Source of the DNA: Streptomyces formicae
GTDB taxonomy: Bacteria; Actinomycetota; Actinomycetes; Streptomycetales; Streptomycetaceae
Direction: 5' to 3'
NCBI RefSeq assembly: GCF_022647665.1
Contig: NZ_CP071872.1
Span: 1,674,001-1,738,000, forward strand
Length of the DNA: 64,000 nucleotides
The first letter of the stretch is position 1; each line of letters begins with the position of its first letter. The notes under the pieces are model-generated. The model had not been told where the DNA came from and ran no database searches. It worked only from the letters and a program-made list of their open reading frames with translations. Of the stretch, positions 8,540 through 17,639 are shown piece by piece. A program made the translations under genes and the position numbers.

Positions 8540-9799
8540 TTACAGACCAGGGTAAAGCGGGTGCTTCGCGGCCAGGGCCGTCACCCGGGCCTTCAGCGCC
8601 TCACCGTCGTAGGACGGCTTGAGCACCTCGGCGATGATGTCGGCGACCTCGCGGAAGTCCTCGGCCTGGAAGCCGCGGGTCGCGAGCGCCGGCGTACCGA
8701 TCCGCAGACCCGAGGTGACCATCGGCGGGCGGGGGTCGTTCGGGACCGCGTTGCGGTTGACCGTGATGCCGACCTCGTGGAGCCGGTCCTCGGCCTGCTG
8801 GCCGTCCAGCTCCGAGTGTCGCAGGTCGACCAGGACCAGGTGCACGTCCGTGCCGCCGGACAGGACGGAGACGCCGGCCTGCTTGACGTCGTCCTGGACC
8901 AGCCGCTCGGCGATGATCTTCGAGCCCTCCAGGGTGCGCTGCTGGCGCTCCTTGAACTCCTCGGAGGCCGCGACCTTGAAGGAGACCGCCTTCGCCGCGA
9001 TGACGTGCTCCAGCGGGCCGCCCTGCTGACCGGGGAAGACCGCGGAGTTGATCTTCTTGGCGAGCTCGGAGGTGCAGAGGATCACACCGCCGCGCGGGCC
9101 GCCCAGCGTCTTGTGGGTGGTGGTGGTCACGACATGGGCGTGCGGCACCGGGTTCGGGTGCAGACCCGCCGCGACCAGGCCCGCGAAGTGGGCCATGTCG
9201 ACCATCAGGTACGCGCCGACCTCGTCCGCGATCCGGCGGAAGGCGGCGAAGTCCAGCTGGCGCGGGTACGCGGACCAGCCGGCCACGATCAGCTTCGGCT
9301 TGGACTCCTTGGCGAGCCGCTCGACCTCGGCCATGTCGACCTGACCGGTCTGGTCGTCGACGTGGTAGGCGACCACGTCGTAGAGCTTGCCGGAGAAGTT
9401 GATCTTCATGCCGTGAGTCAGGTGCCCGCCGTGCGCGAGGTTCAGACCCATGATCGTGTCGCCCGGCTTCAGCAGCGCGAACATCGCGGCGGCGTTGGCC
9501 TGGGCGCCCGAGTGCGGCTGCACATTGGCGTGCTCGGCGCCGAACAGCTCCTTGATGCGGTCGATGGCGATCTGCTCGACGACATCGACGTGCTCGCAGC
9601 CGCCGTAGTAGCGGCGGCCCGGGTAGCCCTCGGCGTACTTGTTGGTGAGGACCGAGCCCTGCGCCTCCATGACCGCGACCGGAGCGAAGTTCTCCGAGGC
9701 GATCATCTCCAGGGTGGACTGCTGGCGGTGGAGCTCGGCGTCGACGGCGGCGGCGACGTCCGGGTCGAGCTCGTGGAGAGGGGTGTTGAGAAGCGACAT
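8540..9799 (-). CDS. glyA: Serine hydroxymethyltransferase
   Basis: A 419-residue fold-type I PLP enzyme. The Schiff-base lysine is in [14 protein letters not shown], and the substrate/folate-binding segments [22 protein letters not shown] and [10 protein letters not shown] are standard. It interconverts serine plus tetrahydrofolate with glycine plus 5,10-methylene-tetrahydrofolate in the cytosol. The ATG at 9799 is 8 bp from the gcvH stop, so the two are co-transcribed and probably translationally coupled. Together with the glycine cleavage proteins it converts two glycines into one serine. Length is normal for the family. Confidence 0.97.
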   Translation of the reverse strand: MSLLNTPLHELDPDVAAAVDAELHRQQSTLEMIASENFAPVAVMEAQGSVLTNKYAEGYPGRRYYGGCEHVDVVEQIAIDRIKELFGAEHANVQPHSGAQANAAAMFALLKPGDTIMGLNLAHGGHLTHGMKINFSGKLYDVVAYHVDDQTGQVDMAEVERLAKESKPKLIVAGWSAYPRQLDFAAFRRIADEVGAYLMVDMAHFAGLVAAGLHPNPVPHAHVVTTTTHKTLGGPRGGVILCTSELAKKINSAVFPGQQGGPLEHVIAAKAVSFKVAASEEFKERQQRTLEGSKIIAERLVQDDVKQAGVSVLSGGTDVHLVLVDLRHSELDGQQAEDRLHEVGITVNRNAVPNDPRPPMVTSGLRIGTPALATRGFQAEDFREVADIIAEVLKPSYDGEALKARVTALAAKHPLYPGL

Positions 9800-9807
9800 G
9801 GTGATCC

Positions 9808-10185
9808 CTAGTTGCCGGAGAACTCGGTGTACTCGTCAGCGGAGAGCAGGTCCTTCGGCTCATCCGTGACGCGCACCTTGAACAGCCAGCCGCCCTCGAA
9901 CGGGGCGGAGTTCACCAGCGACGGGTCGTCCACGACGTCCTGGTTGGCCTCGACGACCTCTCCGCTGACGGGGGAGTACAGGTCGCTGACCGACTTGGTC
10001 GACTCGAGCTCACCGCAGGTCTCACCCTCGGTGACCGTGGAGCCGACCTCGGGGAGCTGGGCGTAGACGACGTCACCGAGCGCGTTGGCCGCGAACTCCG
10101 TGATGCCGACCGTCGAGACGCCGTCCTCGGCGGCCGACAGCCACTCGTGCTCCTTGCTGTAGCGCAGCTGCTGGGGGTTGCTCAT
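9808..10185 (-). CDS. gcvH: Glycine cleavage system H protein
   Basis: A 125-residue lipoyl carrier. The lipoylated lysine sits in [15 protein letters not shown], and the beginning RYSKEHEWL is the usual H-protein start. It shuttles the aminomethyl group from the P protein to GcvT. The chosen ATG at 10185 has a purine-rich AGGAGA upstream (10194-10199 on the complement); longer frames would translate the intergenic hairpin. It lies between gcvT (97 bp upstream with a hairpin) and glyA (8 bp). The P-protein gene gcvP is not in this window. Confidence 0.97.
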   Translation of the reverse strand: MSNPQQLRYSKEHEWLSAAEDGVSTVGITEFAANALGDVVYAQLPEVGSTVTEGETCGELESTKSVSDLYSPVSGEVVEANQDVVDDPSLVNSAPFEGGWLFKVRVTDEPKDLLSADEYTEFSGN

Positions 10186-10245
10186 GACGTGAATTCTCCT
10201 GTACGCGGGGGAGTGCTGCTGATAGGGGCCTGCTGAAGGACTGCT

Positions 10246-10278
10246 TCCAGCGCCGGAGGGACTGCCTCCGGCGCTGGA
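10246..10278 (-). terminator. Perfect hairpin between gcvT and gcvH
   Basis: TCCAGCGCCGGAGG (10246-10259) and its exact complement (10265-10278) with a 5-base loop. It lies 4 bp past the gcvT stop, inside what should be one transcript; it may be a partial terminator or a stabiliser of the gcvT message. Confidence 0.7.
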
Positions 10279-10282
10279 GGGA

Positions 10283-11398
10283 CTACTTCTGGCGCTTGTA
10301 GAAGGGGAGCGCCACGACCTCGTACGGCTCATGAGTACCGCGGATGTCGACTCCCACGCCCTCGCTGCCGGGCGCGGCGTGCGCCGCGTCGACGTAGGCG
10401 ATGGCGATCGGCTTGCCCAGGGTCGGGGACGGGGCCCCGGAGGTGATCTCGCCGATCACCTGGCCGGCCGCGACGACGGACATTCCGGCGCGCGGCACCC
10501 GGCGGCCCTCGGCAATCAGGCCGACGAGCTTGCGCGGCGGGTTGGCGGCGGCCCGCTCGGCGGCGGCCTCCAGGGCGGCGCGGCCGACGAAGTCGCCCTC
10601 CTTCTCGAACTTCACGACCCGGCCCAGGCCCGCGTCGAACGGCGTGAGGGAGGTCGTCAGCTCGTGCCCGTACAGCGGCATGCCCGCCTCCAGGCGGAGC
10701 GTGTCACGGCAGGACAGACCGCAGGCGACGAGACCGACCGGCTCTCCCGCTTCGGTCAGCGCCCGCCACAGCTTCTCGGCGTGCTGCGGCTCGACGAAGA
10801 GCTCGAAGCCGTCCTCACCCGTGTAGCCGGTACGGGCGATCAGCGCGGGCACGCCCGCGACGGTGCCGGGCAGGCCCGCGTAGTACTTCAGCCCGTCCAG
10901 GTCCGCGTCGGTGAGCGACTTCAGGATGCCGGGGGACTCGGGGCCCTGGACCGCGATCAGCGCGTACGCGTCGCGGTCGTCCCGTACGGCCGCGTCGAAG
11001 CCGGCGGCCCGCTCGGTCAGGGCGTCCAGCACGGTCTGCGCGTTCGAGGCGTTGGCGACGACCATGTACTCCGTCTCGCCCAGGCGGTAGACGATCAGGT
11101 CGTCGAGGATCCCGCCGTCCTCCTGGCAGATCATCGTGTAGCGGGCACGGCCGACGGCGACCCCGCCGATGTTGCCGACCAGCGCGTAGTCCAGAAGAGC
11201 GGCGGCCTGAGGCCCGGTGACAGTGATCTCACCCATGTGGGAAAGATCGAAGAGTCCGGCCTTGGTCCGTACGGCGTTGTGCTCGTCGCGCTCGCTGGCG
11301 TACCGCAGGGGCATGTCCCAGCCGGCGAAGTCGGTCATGGTCGCGCCCAGCGAGCGATGCAGCGCATCGAGGGCGGTGAGACGGGGGGTGGTGCTCAT
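10283..11398 (-). CDS. gcvT: Aminomethyltransferase, glycine cleavage T protein
   Basis: A 371-residue folate-binding enzyme that releases ammonia and forms methylene-tetrahydrofolate from the aminomethyl-lipoyl H protein. N-terminal [23 protein letters not shown] and the central [12 protein letters not shown] and [15 protein letters not shown] motifs are classical. The ATG at 11398 has GGGAG upstream in the leader. It is the first gene after a tandem glycine riboswitch, so expression should rise with glycine. Downstream genes gcvH and glyA share the transcript, with a strong hairpin between gcvT and gcvH. Confidence 0.97.
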   Translation of the reverse strand: MSTTPRLTALDALHRSLGATMTDFAGWDMPLRYASERDEHNAVRTKAGLFDLSHMGEITVTGPQAAALLDYALVGNIGGVAVGRARYTMICQEDGGILDDLIVYRLGETEYMVVANASNAQTVLDALTERAAGFDAAVRDDRDAYALIAVQGPESPGILKSLTDADLDGLKYYAGLPGTVAGVPALIARTGYTGEDGFELFVEPQHAEKLWRALTEAGEPVGLVACGLSCRDTLRLEAGMPLYGHELTTSLTPFDAGLGRVVKFEKEGDFVGRAALEAAAERAAANPPRKLVGLIAEGRRVPRAGMSVVAAGQVIGEITSGAPSPTLGKPIAIAYVDAAHAAPGSEGVGVDIRGTHEPYEVVALPFYKRQK

Positions 11399-11775
11399 GG
11401 ATAGGGCTCCCAGGGCATGACTGGCGAGGACGATCCTCCCCATCTGTCATCGAAACCTGAGAGGTTCATCACGACCACATTTGCGTGTGATCACGACTTG
11501 CACCTTGGGTGGAGCCGCAATGAGCTGCGACTCGCTTTTCAGATCTGCCTCATCACGCGCGGTACGGGGCCTGAGAGATTCAAGGGAGGTACTTGCTCCT
11601 TCGGCGCCCGGCGCACACAGTGGCCGGGACTCTCCCGCGCGGATTCAAGCGGCCGGTATGCAGTTGGCGCGGCCATCATTGCACGGGCGCCCGGATCAGC
11701 AAATCGCTTGTTGGTCATTACCTTTTCTTTAGGCTTCCTGGGCAGGGTCCCGAAGACCCGACAAGGGGGAGAGCG
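11399..11775 (-). other. gcvT leader and divergent promoter region
   Basis: A 377-bp gap between divergent gcvT and a P-loop gene. On the minus strand it holds the tandem glycine riboswitch (about 11425-11645). The rest, 11646-11775, must contain the gcvT promoter and the promoter of the plus-strand gene; an AT-rich TTACCTTTTCTTTAGGC lies near 11718-11734. Confidence 0.7.
11425..11645 (-). ncRNA. Tandem glycine riboswitch
   Basis: Reading the minus strand, the first aptamer shows GCGGGAGAGTCCCGG, then CGCCGAAGGAGCAA, then CTCTCAGGC, which are the conserved core elements of the gcvT motif; its ends CGCGCGG and CCGCGCG can close P1. A second, more divergent aptamer follows with CCAAGGTGCAAG, then CCTCTCAGGTTTC and GACAGATGGGGAGGA. 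After it a GAGGATCGTCCTC hairpin and the GGGAG ribosome site precede gcvT, suggesting control of translation initiation or of an upstream terminator. Glycine-activated expression is the established behaviour of this class. The exact ends are estimates. Confidence 0.9.
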
Positions 11776-12435
11776 ATGACGTTGCAGCGGTCAGGTGCCT
11801 ATATGACGACGACAGCCCGGGCGGCGGGGGTGCGCGCGCGGCTCGGCGTGCCCGCGCCCGTCGTGCGTGACCTGCGCGACCGGTCGGGCCGCCTCCCGCG
11901 CAGCCTGGAGTTCGGCCACGGGGACGTGGTCGTGATCTCGGGGCTGCCCGGCAGCGGCAAGTCCACGCTGATACGGCGCGCGGCGGAGGGCGGCGGCATC
12001 GACTCCCAGGACACCCGCGACCGCTGGGCCGCGCGGATGCCCCGGCTGCTGCCGTACGCGGTGTACCGCCCGCTGGTGCGCGCCGCGCACTACGCCGGGC
12101 TGTGGCGCGCCCTGCGCTCCGGCGCTGGCGTGATCGTCCACGACTGCGGCACCCAGTCCTGGGTCCGCCGCTGGCTGGCCCGCGAGGCCCGCCGCCGCGG
12201 CCGCTCCCTCCATCTGCTCCTGCTGGACGTCGCCCCCGCCGTCGCCCGCGCGGGCCAGCGCGAGCGGGGCCGCGGTGTCTCCCCGTACGCCTTCTCCCGC
12301 CACCGGTACGCCGTCTCCCGCCTGCTCCGCGACGCGGAGCGCGGGCGCCTTCCCTCCGGCTGCTCCTCCGCCACCCTCCTCGACCGCGACGCCGCGACCG
12401 CGCTGACCCGGATCGGCTTCACCCCGGCGGCATGA
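11776..12435 (+). CDS. P-loop ATPase / kinase-like protein
   Basis: A 219-residue protein with a Walker A motif GLPGSGKSTL near residue 60 and a following acidic IDSQDTRD segment like those in nucleotide or small-molecule kinases. The Walker B strand may be SLHLLLLDV, which ends in Asp. It is Arg-rich and has no membrane segment. The ATG at 11776 follows AAGGGGGAGAG; an internal ATG at 11803 is the alternative. The AAA_33-type zeta/kinase families share this layout, but no substrate can be named. It is divergent from the riboswitch-controlled gcvT gene and ends at a clear terminator. Confidence 0.75.
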   Translation: MTLQRSGAYMTTTARAAGVRARLGVPAPVVRDLRDRSGRLPRSLEFGHGDVVVISGLPGSGKSTLIRRAAEGGGIDSQDTRDRWAARMPRLLPYAVYRPLVRAAHYAGLWRALRSGAGVIVHDCGTQSWVRRWLAREARRRGRSLHLLLLDVAPAVARAGQRERGRGVSPYAFSRHRYAVSRLLRDAERGRLPSGCSSATLLDRDAATALTRIGFTPAA

Positions 12436-12499
12436 GCCGGGGGCGGGCCCGGTGCCTCTGCGGGCCCGGAGCCTCCGCGAGTACGGAGCCCTTGCGTGC

Positions 12500-12527
12500 A
12501 CGGAGCCCCCGCCCGTGGGGGCTCCGT
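12500..12527 (+). terminator. Terminator after the P-loop gene
   Basis: ACGGAGCCCCC, a 6-base loop, then GGGGGCTCCGT: a perfect 11-bp stem 64 bp beyond the stop. Confidence 0.8.
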
Positions 12528-12601
12528 ACCGCTACCCTGCTTCCGCAGGACATCGCGGCCCGTACCGGGCCGGACGGGGACGGGGAAGCAGGGAAGACGC
12601 A

Positions 12602-13378
12602 GTGGACGCGCACACGACATGGCCCGCCAACGAGCTCGAAGAGGTGCTCGCCGCGTCGCTCGGCAACCCCACGGCCGGCGCACGCCTCGTCGAGGTCCTC
12701 GGCCGCAGCCACCTCTGGGTGCCGCTCCCCAACGGCGGCGGTCCCGACAGCCCCGGCCTCGACCTGCCCACCCTGGAGATCGACGGTGCTCCGTACGTGC
12801 CCGTCTTCAGCTCCCAGCAGCAGTTCCTCCTCTGCCTGGGCGACCGGGTGTCCGGCACCGTCGCCCCGGCGGTCGAGTTCGCCCGCGGTCTGCCCCCGCA
12901 GCTCGGCATCGCCGTGAATCCCGGCGGCTCCGTCGGCGTCCCCCTGCCCCCGCCGGCCGTCGCCGAGCTCTGCCGCGTCGGTCGCAGCCTGTTTGGGGGT
13001 ACCTCCCATGCCGGAGGCTATGGGGGAGGGCCGGCGAGCGGCGGTCGCGTCCGGCTGTTCGAGCCGGACTGGCAGGAGGAGCCGATCGACTTCCTCTCCG
13101 CCGCGGCCGGGGAGTTCGAGGAGACCGGCATCGTCCAGACAGGCCGCCGGGTGCTGGCGAGCATCGAGGGCGACGCGCCGACCCTGTTCATCGGCGTCCA
13201 GCTCTCCGCCTGGGAGGCCCACCACCGCACCGCCCCCATGGACGCGCTCGGCCGCGCGCTCGGCCGGGTCGCCGTGAAGTGGCCGGTCCACCTGGTGCTG
13301 CTGGACGTCGCCCAGGACCCCGTCGGCGACTGGATGCTCAACCGCGTCCGGCCCTTCTACACCCGGCAGTACGCGTAG
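12602..13378 (+). CDS. SseB-like protein, first copy (enhanced serine sensitivity family)
   Basis: A 258-residue soluble protein with the SseB N-terminal-domain layout: a helical start (ELEEVLAASLGNP), a strand-rich core LWVPLPNGG...VPVFSSQQQFLLCLGD, and a C-terminal half with FLSAAAGEFEETGIVQTG and MLNRVRPFYTRQ. GTG 12602 is used since GGGGAAGCAGGGAAGA precedes it. Function is unknown; in E. coli raising SseB increases sensitivity to serine. About 4 kb upstream lies the serine/glycine operon, a suggestive setting. A short palindromic repeat (12995-13028) is inserted in frame and encodes the Gly-rich stretch FGGTSHAGGYGGG. Confidence 0.8.
   Translation: MDAHTTWPANELEEVLAASLGNPTAGARLVEVLGRSHLWVPLPNGGGPDSPGLDLPTLEIDGAPYVPVFSSQQQFLLCLGDRVSGTVAPAVEFARGLPPQLGIAVNPGGSVGVPLPPPAVAELCRVGRSLFGGTSHAGGYGGGPASGGRVRLFEPDWQEEPIDFLSAAAGEFEETGIVQTGRRVLASIEGDAPTLFIGVQLSAWEAHHRTAPMDALGRALGRVAVKWPVHLVLLDVAQDPVGDWMLNRVRPFYTRQYA
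12995..13028. repeat. In-frame palindromic repeat GGGGGTACCTCCC...GGGGGAG
   Basis: GGGGGTACCTCCC followed after 12 bases by ATGGGGGAG, containing CTCCCAT/ATGGGGGAG complementarity. It interrupts the SseB-like gene without breaking the frame. A very similar element lies at 24481-24516. Confidence 0.7.
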
Positions 13379-13462
13379 GCGTCGAGGCGGTCGTCAAGGC
13401 GGCGTCAGTACGGCCGCTTAAGCTGGTTCAGGGCAACGGCGGATCGAAGAGGGGGACCCAGG

Positions 13463-14245
13463 GTGAGTGCGTCAGGCACCGCGGCGGCCGGGCAGGTCGA
13501 GCACATGCTGCGCCAGGTGACGCCCGGACGCTACGACGCGTACGAGGCGCTGCTCCGCGCGCTCGCCGACCCGGCGACCGGCCGGATCTGGATGCTGCTG
13601 TGGCACGGCAGCTCCGGCTCCCCCGACGCCCAGTACGGAAACATGGAGGTGGACGGCCAGGCGTACGCCCCGTGCGTCACCTCCCCCCAGGAGCTCGCCG
13701 CCTCCGGCTGGACCCGCGCCCACGAGGTCGTCACGGGCCCCGACATCGCCCGCGCCCTCTTCCCCGACCACTGGGGCATCTGGCTCAACCCGCACGCCCC
13801 GGGCGGCGGCGTCGGCATCCCCTGGCTCGATCTGCGCCGGATCGCCACCGGCCTCGACCGGATGCCCGCGGGGCCGCTCCGGCTGGCCGAGCCCGCCATC
13901 GAGATCCCCCAGTTCTACGCCCTGCTCACGCAGAACGCGCACCGCACCCCGGCCGTCCGCTCGTTGCGCAGGGCCTGGGTGCAGCCCGCACTCGGCGCCC
14001 CGTATCTCGCCATCGGCCTCGATCTGTACGACACCGGGCAGCAGTCCGTCGAGAGTGTCCGCGCGATGATGCAGCAGTCGGTCGCCGCCGTCCCCGACGG
14101 GCTCCCGGTCTCCACCGTCGCCATGTCCGACGACTACGACCCGGTGGCGATGTGGCTGCGGGCCAACGCCCGCCCGTTCTACGACCGCGAGGCCCACGGC
14201 GTGCCGCCGCAGCGGCCCGGGTACGGATACCCGCCCGCGTACTGA
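13463..14245 (+). CDS. SseB-like protein, second copy
   Basis: A 260-residue relative of the preceding protein. It has VEHMLRQVTPGRYDAYEALLRAL at the start, RIWMLLWHGSSGSPDAQYG in the core, and ends with WLRANARPFYDR, matching RVRPFYTRQ of its neighbour, then a Pro/Tyr-rich tail (RPGYGYPPAY). No catalytic motif or membrane segment. The GTG at 13463 follows GGGGGACCCAGG. The two genes are 84 bp apart on the same strand and look like an ancient duplication in one operon. Role unknown; serine tolerance is only suggested by the family name and the location next to sdaA/glyA/gcv. Confidence 0.78.
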   Translation: MSASGTAAAGQVEHMLRQVTPGRYDAYEALLRALADPATGRIWMLLWHGSSGSPDAQYGNMEVDGQAYAPCVTSPQELAASGWTRAHEVVTGPDIARALFPDHWGIWLNPHAPGGGVGIPWLDLRRIATGLDRMPAGPLRLAEPAIEIPQFYALLTQNAHRTPAVRSLRRAWVQPALGAPYLAIGLDLYDTGQQSVESVRAMMQQSVAAVPDGLPVSTVAMSDDYDPVAMWLRANARPFYDREAHGVPPQRPGYGYPPAY

Positions 14246-14635
14246 CCGGGGAGTCGGCAGCGGGAGTGGGTGGCGGCCGTCCGACCGGCCGCCTGACCGG
14301 CCGTCACTTTGGCGTGAAGTCATCCATCGTGCCGGAGCGTGGCCGATGGTACGCACCGCACGTATGGGTGTGAATCGAGCGCAACCAGCACGCAATTGTC
14401 CGGCTTGCCCCGCTCAGTAAGCAGCAGCGTCCGGAAAACGGATGGCGTCCAACCGCATCACGGTTGAGCAACATTCGCTGCCAGCTATGGCGACTGATCG
14501 CCGACCCATTGAAGACTCCCCGCATCACAGGGCGTTCGACTCTTTGCGCGAACCGCCCCAGCACTCGTTACACCACGCCGCTACCCGCGGCGGGCAAAGG
14601 CCGGCTACCGGCGGCCGAGAGGGGTCCTCACCACG
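14246..14635 (+). other. Intergenic region upstream of the peptide transporter operon
   Basis: A 390-bp gap with a terminator-like hairpin at its start (14272-14293) and then moderately AT-richer sequence. A GAGAGGGG ribosome site lies about 10 bases before the ATG at 14636. It must hold the promoter of the transporter operon; no clear -35/-10 pair or gene is visible. Confidence 0.5.
14272..14293 (+). terminator. Terminator after the second SseB-like gene
   Basis: GGCGGCCG and CGGCCGCC with a 6-base loop (8-bp perfect stem), 26 bp after the stop. Confidence 0.6.
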
Positions 14636-15640
14636 ATGACGGCACCACTGCACGACACGAGTGCGGCCGGAACCTCCGCCGCCGCTGTCGATGTCGCGCC
14701 CGAAGGCCCTGCGAAGGCGATCGAAGGCCGCTCTCCCTGGCAGATCGCCTGGACCAGGCTCAAGCGCGACCGGCTCGCCCTCGCGGGCGGCGCCATCGTT
14801 GTCCTCCTCATCCTGGTCGCCGTCTTCGCACCGCTGATCGTGAGTCTGCTCGGCCATCCGCCGAACGAGTTCCACGAGGACCAGATCGATCCGCTCTTCG
14901 GCACCCCGATCGGCTCGTACGGCGGCATCAGCTCCGACTTCCTGCTCGGCGTCGAACCGGTCAACGGCCGCGACGTGTTCAGCCGCATCGTCTACGGCGC
15001 GCGCATCTCGCTGCTCGTGGCCTTCCTCGCGGCGCTCTTCGCCGTCTTCGTGGGCACCGTGCTGGGCGTCATCGCCGGCTACTTCGGCGGCTGGGTCGAC
15101 GCGGCGCTCAGCCGGGTCATGGACGTGATGCTGGCCTTCCCGCAGCTGCTCTTCACCATCGCCCTCGTCTCCGTCCTGCCCAACGACCTGCTCGGGGTGT
15201 CGGGTTCGGGTGTGCGCATCGGTGCGCTGGTCGTCGTCATCGGCTTCTTCGGCTGGCCCTACGTCGGCCGGATCGTCCGCGGCCAGACCCTCTCGCTGCG
15301 TGAGCGGGAGTACGTCGAGGCCGCCCGCAGCCTGGGCGCCGGCCGCCTCTACATCCTGCGCCGGGAACTGCTGCCCAACCTGGTCGCCCCGATCACCGTC
15401 TACGCGACCCTCATGATCCCCACCAACATCCTCACCGAAGCGGCGCTCAGCTTCCTCGGTGCGGGTGTGAAGCCGCCCACGGCTTCCTGGGGGCAGATGC
15501 TGTCGAAGGCCGTCAACACCTATGAATCAGACCCTCTGTTCATGGTGATCCCCGGCCTGGCGATCTTCATCACCGTCCTCGCGTTCAACCTCTTCGGCGA
15601 CGGCGTCCGCGATGCGCTCGACCCGAAGGGCGCCCGCTGA
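14636..15640 (+). CDS. Oligopeptide ABC transporter permease (OppC/DppC type)
   Basis: A 334-residue integral membrane protein. After an Ala-rich N-terminal tail, TM1 is LALAGGAIVVLLILVAVFA, then an outside loop, then five more segments including ISLLVAFLAALFAVFVGTV. The cytoplasmic EAA loop is REYVEAARSLGAG...LRRELLPNL, which docks on the ATPase. It pairs with the OppB-type permease encoded at 17640. It is unusual in being the first gene of the operon, ahead of the binding protein. Exports nothing itself; the complex imports short peptides. Confidence 0.92.
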   Translation: MTAPLHDTSAAGTSAAAVDVAPEGPAKAIEGRSPWQIAWTRLKRDRLALAGGAIVVLLILVAVFAPLIVSLLGHPPNEFHEDQIDPLFGTPIGSYGGISSDFLLGVEPVNGRDVFSRIVYGARISLLVAFLAALFAVFVGTVLGVIAGYFGGWVDAALSRVMDVMLAFPQLLFTIALVSVLPNDLLGVSGSGVRIGALVVVIGFFGWPYVGRIVRGQTLSLREREYVEAARSLGAGRLYILRRELLPNLVAPITVYATLMIPTNILTEAALSFLGAGVKPPTASWGQMLSKAVNTYESDPLFMVIPGLAIFITVLAFNLFGDGVRDALDPKGAR

Positions 15641-15759
15641 TCCTCCGCGATGAGCCGTCAGGAAGAACCGAAAGACACGCCCCTGCCGCTGGCGACAGGA
15701 GGCCCATCCCAACGGCGGACCGCCGTAACGGCCGCCATGATTTCGGAGGTTGCGAGACC

Positions 15760-17523
15760 ATGACACTGAACAGCCCCCAGAGGCGCAGAATCGCCGCAGG
15801 TGCCCTGCTCGCCTCGGCCACCATGCTCGTCACCACGGCGTGCGGCGGCGGCAGTGGCAGCGGCGAGGGCAAGAGCGGCGCGGCAGGCTTCAACGCCGCC
15901 GTGAACAAGGTCGCCAACCCCTCCGACAAGAAGGGCGGCGAGCTGAAGTTCATCGCCTCGCAGGAGGCCGACTCGTGGGACCCGCAGCGCGGCTACTACG
16001 GCTTCGTGTGGGACTTCGCCCGCTACTACACGCGCCAGCTGGTCACCTTCAAGGCCGCGCCCGGCGCCGAGTCCACCGAGCTGGTCCCGGACCTCGCTGC
16101 CGACACCGGCGAGATCTCCTCCGACGGCCTGACCTACACCTTCAAGCTGAAGGACGGGATCACCTGGGAGGACGGCAAGCCGATCACCTCCAAGGACATC
16201 AAGTACGGCATCGAGCGCATCTGGGCCCAGGACGTCATCTCCGGCGGCCCGATCTACCTCCAGCAGGTCCTCGACCCCAAGGGCGAGTACAAGGGCCCGT
16301 ACAAGGACACCACCCCGGACAAGCTCGGTCTGAAGGCCATCGAGACGCCGGACGACAAGACCATCGTCTTCAAGCTGCCGGTCGCCAACAGCGACTTCCT
16401 GCAGATGCTGGCCATGCCGGCCGCCTCCCCGGTCCGCCAGGACAAGGACACCAAGGCCAAGTACGGCCTGAAGCCCTTCTCCTCCGGCCCCTACAAGTGG
16501 GAGTCCTACACCCCGAACAAGTCCATCAAGCTGGTCCGCAACGACAAGTGGGACGCCAAGTCGGACACCGTCCGCAAGGCCCTGCCGGACGAGATCAGCG
16601 TCACGTTCACGACGAACGCCGACGACCAGGACAACCGCCTCATCGAGGGCCAGTACGACGTCGACCTCAACGCGACCGGCATCGGCCAGGCCGCCCGCGC
16701 CAAGGTGCTCCAGCAGCACAAGGACAACGCGGACAACCCGCAGACCGGCTTCATCCGCTACGCGGTCTTCCCGCAGACGGTCGTCCCCAACATCGAGTGC
16801 CGCAAGGCGATGATCTACGCGGCCGACTCCAAGTCCCTGCAGACCGCCCGTGGCGGCCCGCAGGCCGGTGGCGACATCGCCGCCAACATGCTGCCGCCGG
16901 CCATCAAGGGAGCCGACCCGAAGGCCGACCCGTACGGCAAGCTCGCCGGCAAGGCGGACGTCGCCAAGGCCAAGGAGGCCCTGGCGAAGTGCGGCAAGCC
17001 GAACGGCTTCAAGACCACCATCGCGGTCCGCAACAACAAGCCGATCGAGATCGCCACCGCCGAGTCCCTCCAGCAGTCGCTGAAGGCCGTCGGCATCGAC
17101 GCCCAGATCGACCAGTTCGACGGCGCCCAGACCAACGGCATCATCGGCTCGCCGACCGTGGTCAAGCAGAAGGGCTACGGCATCATCATCATGGGCTGGG
17201 GCGCGGACTTCCCGTCCGGCCAGGGCTTCCTGCAGCCGCTGGTCGACGGCCGCTTCATCCTGCCGAGCGGTAACAACAACTTCTCCGAGCTGAACGACCC
17301 GGCGATCAACGGCCTGTTCGACCAGGCGCTCAAGGAGACCGACCCGGAGAAGGCCGGCGAGCTGTACAAGCAGATCAACACGAAGGTCTCGGAGGCCGCG
17401 GTCTACCTGCCCTTCACCCACGAGAAGAACATCATCTGGCGCAGCTCCCGGCTGACCAACGTCTACACGGCCGACGCCTACAACGGCCGCTACGACTACG
17501 CGTCGCTCGGCGTCGTCAAGTAA
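15760..17523 (+). CDS. Oligopeptide ABC transporter substrate-binding lipoprotein
   Basis: A 587-residue SBP_bac_5-family protein. The signal MTLNSPQRRRIAAG leads to a hydrophobic core and lipobox LVTTAC, then a Gly/Ser linker. Mature hallmarks are VPDLAADTGEISSDGLTYTF, LKDGITWEDGKPITSKD and the late GWGADFPSGQGFLQPL. It captures peptides outside the membrane and hands them to the permease pair. It is 119 bp after the permease gene and 116 bp before the next, the latter gap filled by a 36-bp palindrome that probably raises binding-protein yield relative to the membrane parts. Confidence 0.95.
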   Translation: MTLNSPQRRRIAAGALLASATMLVTTACGGGSGSGEGKSGAAGFNAAVNKVANPSDKKGGELKFIASQEADSWDPQRGYYGFVWDFARYYTRQLVTFKAAPGAESTELVPDLAADTGEISSDGLTYTFKLKDGITWEDGKPITSKDIKYGIERIWAQDVISGGPIYLQQVLDPKGEYKGPYKDTTPDKLGLKAIETPDDKTIVFKLPVANSDFLQMLAMPAASPVRQDKDTKAKYGLKPFSSGPYKWESYTPNKSIKLVRNDKWDAKSDTVRKALPDEISVTFTTNADDQDNRLIEGQYDVDLNATGIGQAARAKVLQQHKDNADNPQTGFIRYAVFPQTVVPNIECRKAMIYAADSKSLQTARGGPQAGGDIAANMLPPAIKGADPKADPYGKLAGKADVAKAKEALAKCGKPNGFKTTIAVRNNKPIEIATAESLQQSLKAVGIDAQIDQFDGAQTNGIIGSPTVVKQKGYGIIIMGWGADFPSGQGFLQPLVDGRFILPSGNNNFSELNDPAINGLFDQALKETDPEKAGELYKQINTKVSEAAVYLPFTHEKNIIWRSSRLTNVYTADAYNGRYDYASLGVVK

Positions 17524-17589
17524 CTGACCACCCGCTCCAACGGCGCACCACCCGCCGCCAGGTCCGAAGGGCAGGTGATGGCCGGGCGT

Positions 17590-17625
17590 GGCGGCCGGGG
17601 AACCCGATCGGGTTCCCCGGCCGCC
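17590..17625 (+). repeat. 36-bp perfect palindrome inside the peptide transporter operon
   Basis: The sequence reads outward from a central GATC as CCGGGGAACCC / GGGTTCCCCGG and continues to GCGGCC / GGCCGC, self-complementary over all 36 bases. It lies between the binding-protein stop (17523) and the OppB start (17640). In mRNA it would form a loop-poor, very stable hairpin, either a partial terminator or a 3' stabiliser. Confidence 0.85.
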
Positions 17626-17639
17626 GGCCGGCCGACCGC

